NCBI GenBank assembly: GCA_900708905.1
Contig: CAADRB010000009.1
Span: 1,806,844 to 1,870,843 of the forward strand
Direction: 5' to 3'
Length of the DNA stretch: 64,000 bases
Origin: Hymenolepis diminuta
Taxonomy: Eukaryota; Platyhelminthes; Cestoda; Cyclophyllidea; Hymenolepididae
A program made the translations under genes and the position numbers. A model generated the notes under the pieces. The model was not told the origin of the DNA, did not search any database, and saw nothing but the letters and a program-made list of their open reading frames with translations. Each line of letters begins with the position of its first letter. Position 1 is the stretch's first letter. Shown piece by piece: positions 1 to 11,676 of this stretch.

Positions 1-153
1 TTCATGTTTCCGTTTTTATAAATTAAATCAAAGAATTTTGATAGACATAATATAAGCTATATATTAAGATTAAGCATTAACAAGTTTATACAGATTAAAC
101 TTAATTTTATAATCATACTTTTAGTTGGATTAATGTATAATTGCCAACCTTAC

Positions 154-549
154 ATTTTCCAAGGTGATGTCTTCATTCTCACTACTGATTTCGTCTGATG
201 TCTCAAGAGAAGTTGTCGAGTCATAATCCGTTTGATCAACGTCTGTTTCGGCTCCTGGTGCACTTACAAATTTAGGTAGAAGAGAGTCAAATGGATGCTT
301 AACTGAAAGGCTCACCACAACAACTTGAGTTTGATCTGCCGGCATCGATGACTCAAGCCTTCTCACGGCAACTCGCGTATCATCAGGCAGTACGAATTCA
401 CTCATGTATTGACGTTTTACGCGTTGACTTAGGAGGATAACTGATGACTGAATTTCTGATGTCGTTTCACGGAAATGAAAATCTTCTAACTGTTGGCTGG
501 GATCGATATTGAAGCGAGATCGAACGCTTTCCTCATCTGTCTGCTCCAT
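154..549 (-). CDS. First coding exon of an unidentified protein (partial gene)
   Basis: An open frame starts with ATG at 549 and runs 132 codons to a strong splice donor (GTAAGG, 153-148 on the minus strand); the gene then continues beyond the left edge. No splice acceptor lies just before the ATG and the leader is AT-rich, so this is a true start. The peptide begins MEQTDEESVRSRFNID and has a middle part rich in V, R and S (VLPDDTRVAVRRLESS). Its end is acidic and Ser/Thr-rich (TSLETSDEISSENEDITLEN). It shows no signal peptide and no membrane segment. The composition is far less AT-rich than the surroundings, which supports real coding sequence. I do not recognise the family. The acidic tail suggests a soluble, possibly phosphorylated protein, but that is only inference. 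Confidence 0.7.
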
Positions 550-730
550 TTTTGTTTATGATTTGTAAAATTGTCGTAAAATTAAAGCGTTTATTATAGT
601 GAATTTAGCCAGTCATCTGAACTAGCTTGGCCATTGATCGTGCCCCGCTGACAGATGCGCGAACACTGATTCGTCATTACATCTGATTGGCCGGTCGTAC
701 GGGTGCAAAGTGAAATCTAACCAATCATAT
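550..730 (-). promoter_or_regulatory. Probable promoter region of the 154-549 gene
   Basis: The stretch just upstream of the ATG is richer in G and C than the flanking DNA. It carries a CCAAT box on the minus strand (ATTGG at 686-690) and another CCAAT in the opposite direction at 721-725. Placement 140-180 bp before the start codon fits a proximal promoter. No clear TATA box is placed; the transcription start is unknown. Confidence 0.35.
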
Positions 731-2087
731 TTTATGGAAGTTAAGATCTTCCCTGGCCCGCTAATTTACCCAAATTTACATCTTAGGTGTCTAATGCCTA
801 TTTTACTCAGCTATCATTTAATATACAATTCTTTTGCAAGAACAGTAAATGAGTTAATTTATAACTTTCTGGAAGGATTCATGTGATGACGATTTGCCTT
901 TTCACCATATGCTAATGCGATAATTGAAGGATGGTGCAATTGTGGAATGGCGCTTACTTTTTATTATTGATGCTAGTTAGCCTAGATTAATAAATGATAC
1001 AAGTTGATCAAGTGAATTTTGAGTATTTTTTCCCCAAAACTCTAACGCAAAAGATAGAATTATCGCATATTATTTCATAAAATAATGGCTTCGAACTCTG
1101 ACTTCTAGAATTTCCATCAAAAGTAATAACTGAAAATTTATAATATTTTATTCATCTCCAAGAAGTCTCTCTTTTTCTATAAATCTCTCTCCTGATGCTG
1201 TAACTGATCAAACCACTTCGTTTGTAGAGACCTTACCCAACTACCTACATTTAATTCTCATCTGAACTCTTACCATTTTCTTAAAATCAATTTCTCACCC
1301 ACAGCATTTCAAGCTTCACTTACTTTGCTTACAGCTCTTACTGTATCTTGCAAGCCACTATGGACACTGTTATTGAGGAACTGTAAGCAGTCAGTAGGCA
1401 AACACTTGTTAATGCGCTGACCAACATGAGCGTACAACGGACCTATGAGGGACCGGAACTCGAGATTTATTCAATCCCAATTCCACGCTGTCTAAAATGG
1501 AGGTAGTCCTTGTGTCAAAATGGTTGCTTTCTATCATTCTTGTACCTTTTAATGCTTCTTGGTCCACTATTCAATCTTTCTTACTCTTATATAGGCCTGT
1601 ATGTCCTTTCATTTTATCTTCCTCTACCTATAAGATATTCTTAAAATAAATGCTTATTTAGACGACGCTTTAATATATTTTCTTGAACTGTGAATCAATT
1701 TTTAGTATTCTAATTACTCAATCTCACTTTTCATCCATATATCGTCCTTCAGCTCATTTGCAAGGTGACGCTTTCTCTTCGTTACTAATAAAAGTATCCA
1801 GCAGAGATCTCCATCCATATCTAATCTTGTTGTAATTAATTACATAGTAGCTTAAATAGGCTATAGGTTAGCAAGTTAGTAAGTACTCTCTAAGCTGTAG
1901 CGATGTACATTTTTCCTTTGGTTATCTTTTGATTCATTTACCTCAAAATTTTATAAGCTTTTCAATGTTCATTGTCTTTCCTTCCGAAGATGTTTAAGCA
2001 TCGGGAAATTAATTATTTAGGGATTTCCATAATGATAGGAATTCACTCTGTAGCATGGGAGCAGTCATATTCTATAGTCTCAGTAGT
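731..2087. other. Intergenic, no supported gene
   Basis: AT-rich sequence with no gene I can support. Around 1150-1400 lies a pyrimidine-rich patch. It contains a 48-nt open stretch (about 1341-1388) bounded by an AG acceptor and a GTAAGC donor, but nothing links it to other exons. Confidence 0.4.
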
Positions 2088-5000
2088 TTAACAATGAATA
2101 AAATTCTGAGTGTTTACTAGACGGCTGACAGAATACGGACAAACGTTACTGAAGACTGAAGCTCCATAATTTTTCACAAAATAAACTTTTCGTAGTCCTA
2201 AATTGTTCGTTATACATATCAATATACAGACAGCATTGCTTATGATATCTTGGACAAATACTGACACCTATCTGACAGTGGATTGACCTTAAAGCGTTTA
2301 CTATTAAAAAATTTTTCCTCTAAGTTATCTTGAAAAAATTATTAAAGAGCTTTGAAGTAATAAAGTCACCTCCCGCTTTCGGTCTGAGTTAAATTTAGCC
2401 TAGTACATCTAATGAGCAACAGCAAGGGACAAACTTCTAATAGGTTCTCATGAGTTTAACTGTGAAGATTTATTTAAATATGATTACACAATTTATAAAA
2501 ACTTGAATTTATTGCTATAATACGAAGTAACAGCTGTGGGAAATGCTCAGCTTTTTACATATCTATCTGAACTTTCAAAAAAGCACTTGATATGTGCCTC
2601 TTGGAAACCAATGCGTAACATATTTCTGCAATGGTGGGGCCCGATGAAGAGCTCGTTAGGTCATTTATTATCGATGAAGACCGCGCGCCGTTTTTTGAGG
2701 GAAACAAAATTAAAATTCAATTCAATTTATTCCACTATTTTACGTATTACTGAAATTATTCAGTAGGTATTAATGAAGGTAGTTGCAAATGGTCAGTGAA
2801 AAACGATCACGTTATCAAGTCAGAGATCAATACTCCTCAATGTATACCCAGTGGTGACCAATCAAACACATTAATTCTGTTCAACAAGGGAGATGGTAGA
2901 GTGCGGGCTTCAAATAAAAGCGACTCTAGGGTAACTTTTCATTAATCAAGTCAATTGTTGTATGAAACCTTTATAACGTAATAAACTAGAAGTCTTGGTA
3001 GCAGAAAAAACTCGGTAATATAGCAACTTAACACAGAAGCAAATGACCCACGGCAAAACACAAGACACGTTGTAGTAAACACGCGCGTATTAATGAAACT
3101 CAGTCCCAATCGGTATCGGCTTAAACAAATAGGCACAATTACTAGGGGCCTTTTATCAATGGGAAAAATAAAGAAGGAAATTAAATTTTTATTCATAGAA
3201 GAAGTGTTGGGAAGGGGAAAAATTATTTTTTCTAGCAGAAACATTGATGGATTTGATTAATTTCTATAACAGTTCATTTATCATAGATTAGCGTTTGTTC
3301 ACCTGACTTGAATACTGCTTACCAAGTTCTGATAAGCCAAAAAATTAGGGGTATAGGCCTGATAAGTTAAGAGCCTTTATGCTGTTAATATCATGCATGA
3401 TCGCCACTGAGGGAAAAATGAACTGAAGTAGCGAGACCAATCATTACAATCAAATAACTGAATATCGTGGACGATTCATGAAATTAGGATTTTGAAACAT
3501 GAACTACCCATTAAGTAACTGTTGTACAATCCGAATCCAAAAAGTAAATGATATGTGGCATTTCTTGTTCAGCACTAAATTTTGATTTAACTTTTAATCA
3601 AATCCCTGCTAAATTTACTTCCATAAATAACTTATTACAATTTTAAAATCACTTCAAATATTTCCTGTAATGAATTAGTCTGACCCTAATCATTTCACGC
3701 AAATATTTCCCTTGCAATTTTCCTCTGTGGTTCAGTGTAATCTAAGTTCTCTATTTCATCACCAAAGACTCTCTAGAACCAAGAATACGTCAGACTGGAA
3801 AAACTATCTGCTGATTCATTTGAATTCAAGTTTGGACTTACCTGACCAAAGCTTTTTATGAGCCTTTGAAAATCTATATGTCCATTTTTGCTAAATACTG
3901 ACATTGTCACTATTTCTAGATTGACCAATCTGCTCAATAACATCATGTCCCGATTATAAGCAATTCGAATATGATCAGGTTTCTGAAGTACTTCTTAGAA
4001 GAATAAAAGTGCACACTGCCAGACGACACACATGGCTGGGTGAAGTGCAGCGGAGGTCACTGTGTTTTCCAATAAGCTCTGGCCCACACTCATGGCTATA
4101 TCACAGCATGTTTCTATTGTTGCTATACCAATATTAACTTTAATAACTATGTACCAGTCTTTTTTAGTGAAGCAAAAAAATGGTGACACCACGTCTTATT
4201 GACACCACACCTTTATCATTTATTGACCTTAACGTTAAGTGATTTTAGCCGCTCTCATACAACGAAATGTAGTTAACTTGTACTACCTTGCTGTGGTTTA
4301 TAATAAAATAAGGGTAATAATTTGATGACCATTATAAAGCCAAAAAAATTCACTGTTCTGGTAAAAATATAGTTGAACAAAAATAGTAAGATGGGGTCAA
4401 ATTGAATTTGTCCTTCAGAATAAGTTAAATTCAACCTCAGAAGGAGCATATAATCAAATCATTATGACGAGTGCTGTTAATCAATTAATTATTGGGAGTT
4501 AATATTTGGAAGATTTGAGAAATTTTAAGGAATAACGTATAGAAGGAAAGAATGACCTTACGATACGTGAAAGTTTTATTTGTGAAAATTTAATTTGTAA
4601 CAGGATAAAAATTTTATTTAAAGAAGTGTTAGGAGGGCTGATATGAAGTAAAGGAACAAATATATATGATTGGCCATAACATACTCCCAAAAATATTTAT
4701 ATAGAGAATTATAGTATTTCTACGTATCTGATGTTGTTATTGCACTTTAAAGATATGTTCGATACTTGACCATTTATTCTATTCCTTGTCGGTAAAAGCA
4801 AATGGCCCAGGTTGTTGCTATCCCATTCTTTAACAAAAAAACGATTCCATTTGCCATTAAGTATTGTGATTATTTATGAATTCACGAATAAAGTTTCTTT
4901 CATGCTTATAATTTTTCAATAGGAATATAAAAGTTCGATATCCGTAAGTGTCAAGCAAAGAGTTGAACAATGTAAAAGTGTATTGAAGGGCATAATTCAT

Positions 5001-8000
5001 ACAAATCTCAAATCAGATTAGCTACGACACTAGTCATCACCATTTAATTTGAAAAAGAACTAAATAAAATTAGATTATATCAAACCAATACTTTAAATAA
5101 TCGGTTAATTTAGAATGAATACAGAAACATAGGGCACATTATGCGTAGCGAATGAAAAAATATAATTGTAGTTGATGCATTATATCAGAATACCTTATAA
5201 AAATGCACAAAAAGACACCCTAAGATATATAAATACGACTAATATGAAATAAGTACAATAAATTTATATTGTTGGGAGGAAAGTCTCTAGTTTTTCTTCA
5301 TAATCGAAGCCCTCTCGGATTGATACTTATTCAATGCTAATTATTTTACCTCAGTAAATACAGATGGTCAGCTATTAACAAAATTTCGATTTCTCAACCG
5401 CAAGAACCATAATCTAGAATAGGAGTCTAAAAGAATTTAGAGTTTGCGAAGAGCTTTCCAATTAAGAAGAAAATGAAAGCATGCAAATTATTAATTTTTC
5501 TTTGACGATATTAACATTTTATTTTACGATTTCTTCCCTTTCATATTAAAAGTAACGTTTAATTATGAAATTGTTTATTCGAACTAACGAATAACCTTGT
5601 GCATGGGACAATTTTCATATTTAAAGTCCTATCATCTTCAAATTCGTCTTCTCTTCACTAATGCTGTTTTTGTGGATATCTTAAGAGTTTTAGCTAAAAT
5701 TATATTAAATTGTAACCTAAATATTTAGCTGGAATAGTTCATAATATTAAAAAAGGCGCTGTAGACTAAATTGTATTACATTATTCCACTATTAGAAATC
5801 GTGGAGAATCCAACAGAAAAGTGTAGAAAATAATGCATCCAACAGTTTTACATAGAATAAATATTGGGGTTCCTTTTTCATCCTACCAATCTACTTTGAC
5901 TTACGATAACATAACATCAAATATTGCGCTTTAATTCATTATATTTCGTTCTTTAAATCACCATTCTTAATGCTCAAGCATTCACGCAGCACGTTCAACA
6001 GTCGCCATCAAATTACTAGTTTAATAGTTGAATTCATTTAGTAAATTAATCATTATTAACTGAATTGGAGCCGTTTGATGAGGTTTCACGTAAATAATTA
6101 ATTATAATGATCATTTATTACCTTAAATTTCGATTTCAATATGATTGTGATTTAATGCATGTTATTAATTGGAAAATTTTATTATAGTTCAAAAATCATT
6201 ATCGTAAATGGAAAATTAAATTAGCATAGTATCTAAATTTGTGGAAAATGTTATTTCAAAATATTACAAAGCAGTCAAAATTTGATAAATGCATGATTTG
6301 GATAGAAGATAATACTACTATAATTCTTCTTCTTTCTTCTTTTGGATTTCATGCTCCGATTTGAATTCGGGACTCAGAGCATGAACCAGGTATTTCACTT
6401 CTGTATGTCACGAAAGACCTGTCAAATCAATTACCTCTATTAATACTACTAAACTATAAGTGAAATTTTACAAGATACATCGATAAAAATTTTGGTGCTT
6501 AAAAATGACGTTAACTTTAATCAGCCCGCATTATGTAGTGCTAATATATTGAAATCGCAAAGGATGGCCTAAAAAAGAGTATTCTAATTCCGTATTTATG
6601 AAAAAGGTCGCATATATTTCTGTTAGCTAGGTCAGAGGACTTCTACCGATGCCTAATTAGAAGTAGCTTTCATTTAGTAGATACATAAATCCACCGAGAA
6701 AATTATTATATCATACAAAATAATAACGATAAAAATTCTTTTAAACATAAACATGTTTTCTAAGGCCCTTCTCTTGGATTTAGCTTACCTGAAATTTGAA
6801 GTCTTAAAATAAAAGTAATCATTCTATCTTTTTCATTCACAGTTGCATTTCTAAAAATTGTGCCAGTCTACGAGAATTTGAAAACAAGTGAAGCAATACC
6901 GAATGCAATTAGAGTGAATTTCTCACGTAAAATTAATTCATGCCTTACGGAATGTTGTCATTTCTGGAAAGACTGGACTTACGACTTAAAATTAGAGAAT
7001 GGTAGTATCTTTTAAAACTTTGTATCTTCCAAATTCTGTTTAAAATGGCATGCTAACTAATTTATTAGTAAGCACGTAAATAAAACAATTTACACCTGGT
7101 TTATGAAATGAGTGAAAAAGAAGATTCAAATAAATACAAACTTTCACTCAATGCACTTGTCTCCCGGTAAATTTAAAAGGCGATGTCCAACGCGATCCTG
7201 AAGATTTAAAGAAAAATGATAAGCTTTTGAGACATCTCTCTTTTCACGAACTCATTTAACTTATTTCACTTTCCGCTTTCTCCCATAAAATGGAAACTGC
7301 GCATTTCCTTGTCTAGAATCCTTTTTAAACTCAGAGGAAATATTTTTTCATTCTCTATATGTTCAAAATAACGGTGATTAGTTACTTATTATTTAACTCA
7401 AATTACTAAATAAGTAGATAAGAACAAAGCTATTAGCAAACCAAAAATACAGTAAAATGTCTTTGAAACTTATCAGCTTTATTAATCTTGTTCCTTGATT
7501 AAAACAATCACCCAACATTTAGATTATATCAAATATTGATTGGATAATACCATCAATATACTTAAGCTTCGATGGAGATGCTCGTTGTAAAAATAGACAC
7601 GTAGCATGACTGATTCATTTATTAAGTTCAGAAATCTCCGTTGCTTGCATGACGCACACTCGGTGCCAACGCACATGGCGTTGGTTATGATGACTACTCA
7701 CAATTCAAGGGTGGTTATTGATGAAATTTAGAATAAGCCAATAAAAAATCAAGTAGCTTTTTTTTTATCAAGTACTCGCGCGCATATGTTTGAGACATTA
7801 CTAAAGCATCTACTGCTCCTTACACAATTACTCTGTTGCTCTCGGTCAGTTTGACAATTTTTCTATATTATCTCTTTGATTTTTGCAGTGATTGATTATG
7901 CATGTTTATATTTTTTTAAAAAAATGTTAAATATATTTATATTTTCATTTAAAATTCTCACGTTAAGCATTAGCATTGTATGAATATTCAAAATGCTCAG

Positions 8001-8231
8001 AGGGTAAAGAAGGTGAAGTACGACTATCAGGATGAAAGTACCCAAAAATATTTTCCTCTAGATGTACATTGGCATATTTGTGACTGTTCCTTATATATTT
8101 TTAGATGTTGAAGGTCACAGTCGTGCAACTAAAATCCCAAAATTTCAAATTGGCATTTTTAACTATTAATTAACTTAATTGGCTCAAGTTTTTATGTTTT
8201 GAACTTACAATGAACGGTATGCACAAAAAGC
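2088..8231 (-). CDS. Candidate small-exon gene of unknown function
   Basis: This is a hypothetical gene assembled from splice-flanked open exons on the minus strand, in order 8209-8231, 7824-7862, 6983-7008, 6789-6850, 5351-5372, 4562-4637, 3842-3982, 3323-3328, 2370-2383 and 2088-2148 (stop TAA 2090-2088). Each has an AG acceptor and a GT donor, and the phases fit in sequence. The strongest are 4562-4637 (76 nt, good polypyrimidine acceptor, peptide PPNTSLNKIFILLQIKFSQI...) and 3842-3982 (141 nt, 47 open codons, donor CAG|GTAAGT, peptide containing RDMMLLSRLVNLEIV and KNGHIDFQRLIKSFG). The acceptors of 6983-7008 and 7824-7862 are weak. I found no start codon exon; it would lie above 8232. 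The protein would be mostly helical, with no recognised domain. Exons were chosen partly because their phases fit, so chance joining is possible. Confidence 0.4.
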
Positions 8232-9623
8232 CTAATTGAGTAAATCATATAAATGATTTAGGCAAAAAAGTCACATTCTCCAAAAGACCATTTGTTTCAC
8301 TTTGTTTCTCTCATATTTTATTAATTTTACTAGGTAGGTATAACTAATAAGCTGATTAGAATGGAAAAGGAAATATAAAGATTTTGGTCCCAAAACAATA
8401 TATTTAGGTACAGACTGAATTTGCAATTGATTCAGTTTTGTCTTTTATATCTTCGTAGCCAGAGATATCTATGATTGCTCCATCTAGTTGGTGTTTAACT
8501 TTGAAATCAATTTGTTAGATTTTTTGGTGAGGGTTTTCAAGAATGAGGGTTTAAGTTAGCAGTATTTTTCGTATTCCTTTTATTATGAGCCAGTTCCAAT
8601 TTCTCTGGCAGTAGAAGAAAGCGTAAACAGAGAATAGACCTATTCAAAAGGTTCACTAGTGACCCCGTTCCCACTCTGGAATCATAAAGATGTTAGATGA
8701 TTTAAGCTGACATTTATGGACAGTAAAAATCAGTATAACTTGATTCAATTGAAATCGCCATTCAGCTCATTTGTTTATAAACAATACTGTATACTAAATG
8801 ATATTACAGTGAAGTACAAATCAAAAATATACATTTTCACGTCTGATACAAACTGTTAAATAAAGAACTATCAATGCAACCATTCTTAGATTGTTGTTTG
8901 TTTATTATTATTTCAAATAAAATAACTTGCTATTTCAAATTATCTCGAACCATAATCATAAAATCAAGGCTGTTCCCCAAATTGAAAAAAAAGCGTTCAC
9001 ATGAATTTTATCTTCTAAACGTCACTTTACAAGAATAAACTGAAAAGACTGTCATAATGAGGTCATAAGTCATCATAAATTCTAGCATAATAGGACTCTC
9101 TTCGATGTACGATAATGTAAAAGCTATGTATCTTTTTGTTCAATTCGTAAATCTGAGACGACCTTTCAATATGCAGACTTAATAATTAATTAAAAACGAT
9201 ATTCCTTTAAAACTACTTTCAATTTTTTAATTGGTTGTTGAAGAGTTATTTGGCGATTAAGAACAATATAATTGTTATCCTGAACTAGTCTGACTTCTAA
9301 GAAAATTCATCAGGAAACTTGAATGAGGCTCTTTTTTTAATTAGAATGAAAAGCTGAGTTGCCGAAAATGTCACTTTCAAAGACGTAACAAATCAAAGGA
9401 GTAGTTTTATTAATAGTGCCATTCCAAATAAATTTTATTTAACAAAACTACACTTAATAACATTGGGAAATTAACCATAAAATCAAAAGAGATGAATGAA
9501 CTCTATCTATTTTTAAATTTGAGTTTGATCAAATCATATCTACTCCTTTAATTTATTCAATCTTCTAATATGTAAAATAAACTGAACCGATGAATTGACA
9601 GGTTAATATTTATTCTTAAGAAT
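8232..9623. other. AT-rich interval between divergent gene candidates
   Basis: No open frame or splice-flanked exon stands out. If the minus-strand candidate gene and the plus-strand arrestin gene are both real, their first exons and promoters would lie here or just to the right. Confidence 0.3.
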
Positions 9624-9648
9624 ATGGTCGACCGACATTTCACAACGT
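9624..9648 (+). CDS. Possible alternative first coding exon of the arrestin-domain gene
   Basis: An ATG at 9624 opens eight codons (MVDRHFTT) plus one base and ends at a GTAAGT donor. This phase (one base left over) matches the open upstream phase of the exon at 11677-11745, so the two would join in frame. The short stretch is more GC-rich than its neighbours. The alternative is that translation starts at the internal ATG at 11691 and this is 5' untranslated sequence or chance. Confidence 0.3.
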
Positions 9649-11676
9649 GTAAGTGATAAACAATTTGTAATTTTTTTAAAAAATACTCAGAAGATTGTTT
9701 ATTAGTTTTCATTTACCACTTTAAATTATCGCATTACAGTTTAGCTTACATTTCAACTATTTAAGAATGATTTTAAGTCATTTTTAAGTGCCCATGTATA
9801 AATAATCAAAATTTCTTATATTTTGACAATTTAATTCGTAGATGATCAGGATGACTGTATGTTTACACCAAATGCACATTTTAAAATTACTTTAATTCTT
9901 TTGTTTGCTAAGTAGTTATCAAATATTTTAAAATTAGATTTACGTACATATCAAAGTACTGGAGGAACGAGGTTACCCGCTGGTAAGTTCTTTTAAGAGA
10001 TTTACTTTACAATATGTGAACCACGTTTCGGCAATCAAAGACAAAATTCACGAACTTTATCCGGTAATACTTAATGTTTTCTTATTAAATTAAGGAAACG
10101 AATAGTCCATCTTGACTGACAGTTGCCTCGTATTTAAGAACAACAAAATTTAAAGAGATATTTTAAATTTGTTTTATTTTCAATATTATTTGAAAGAGAT
10201 GCATAAACGTTTTTTGTCGATTTATGAGGCGACTTAACTAAGTGAAGGCTCTAATATTCAAAATGATATAAAACACACATAAAAAATGAGGAATGTTTGT
10301 GCTGGTCAAAATCTGAGATATTTTTGAACACTTTAAGGAAGTTTGATTATCAGTTCTCATGGCGAAGTAAAAATGTCAATGGAGTAGGTAAAATAGCGAA
10401 ACAATCCAGTAAGAGATTAAAGAGTATTTGAGGAGCCTCAATTTATTCGATTTTGGAAGGATAGAGTTTGTAATATGCATATTCAAAGCTCAATTTTCCA
10501 TATTTGATCCCTGATTTTCCGAGTGAGTTCATTTTCGTAATATTTACAGTTTGAGATTTTGACAGTCATAGAACTAACAGAGAAAGGTAGAAATTTAACA
10601 TTTATGCATAATTATGAAGACCATATCTTGGATATTCCGATTGCAAAAATTTAATTCTGTTTCTGGTAGTGTGATTTTATTTTTTCAATTCTTAATATAA
10701 ATAATTAACTAGACGTCAGTATTTTCCTTCCGATTTGCAGGCTCTTCTTTTCCGTTTAGTTGTTTCATTAAAATTTCTTGAAGAATTTATCAGTCTTTCT
10801 AGAAAAATCAACTTCAAATTTATAAAATATATTTTCTTTGCATAATGTCTTTCGGTTCTGTAGCAGATCCTTGTCGGATACCTGCAAGGTAGGCAGGAAA
10901 CAACTTCTTTATACAAAATTCCGCCCAAAATACATTGGGCAAATGTTTTATTATAGAATTCCCGTAAGACCTTAAGCCCGTGAGGAAACAGAAGTAGGAC
11001 GAATTAAAATTTGTAGTTATTAACTCAATTAGGGGAACAAATAAACTAAAATTTTGTTGGTATTTCGAATTTCAGCTTAGCTGTTGAGCAAAATATTGCA
11101 AAGGTATATGTTTCTTAGGGAAGAAATTTGGCCAGATTTTCGCATTCTGCTTCAGAACAGAGCTAGAGATATATCCTTTCAAGTCGGCTTGAAAATTTTT
11201 CGTCTATATCCTCCTTTCTTTTGCAGATTAACATAAAAAATATTTGTCTGGATAAAAAGTATGCTAGAAAGACTGGAAAATTCTGACTAAACCGGTATTG
11301 TGCCCGTTCATTATCTACAGAAGAAATGATAACATATATTTCTCAAATTTTGGCAAAAATATCGGAATGATGTGGTTCCGATAAAAAATAGTGATTTTTT
11401 CGTCATTAATGATAAAAATTCTCTTCGATTTTTTAAATCTACCGTCGTAAAATCATGTAATCTAAGAAGATTGCCCAATCAAACGCTGCTAATTCATTTT
11501 AAGACTAATTTTGACATACAAAGAGCAATTTACTTTGAGATAAATTAACATTCTTCTCAAACTGCAGATCATTGGCACAATTTTTGAGCACAATTAGTTT
11601 TCGTTTTGTTTTTAATAATAAGCAATTCATTCATGAGCTGTTAGGTGGGAAGTAAATTAATCAAGCATCCTTTCAG

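Noticed and set aside
2536..2766. 76-codon plus-strand open frame, and the 97-codon minus-strand frame at 2951-3244
   Set aside because: The first starts from a non-ATG codon and neither shows a family resemblance or splice context; both look like chance frames in AT-rich DNA.
3842..3930. EF-hand-like segment (KNGHIDFQRLIKSFG)
   Set aside because: Only half of a loop-like pattern, without the acidic calcium ligands at the start of the loop and without a partner EF-hand; not enough to name a domain.
4923..4943. 21-nt plus-strand micro-exon candidate with good acceptor and GTAAGT donor
   Set aside because: No other plus-strand exon nearby to join it to; it falls inside the opposite-strand candidate gene.
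6347..6390. Hairpin TCATGCTC...GAGCATGA
   Set aside because: Eight-base stem alone; tested as a tRNA or structured RNA and nothing else fits.
11067..11094. 28-nt splice-flanked plus-strand stretch, and a 32-nt stretch starting near 11237
   Set aside because: Their phases cannot join the exon at 11677 without a stop.
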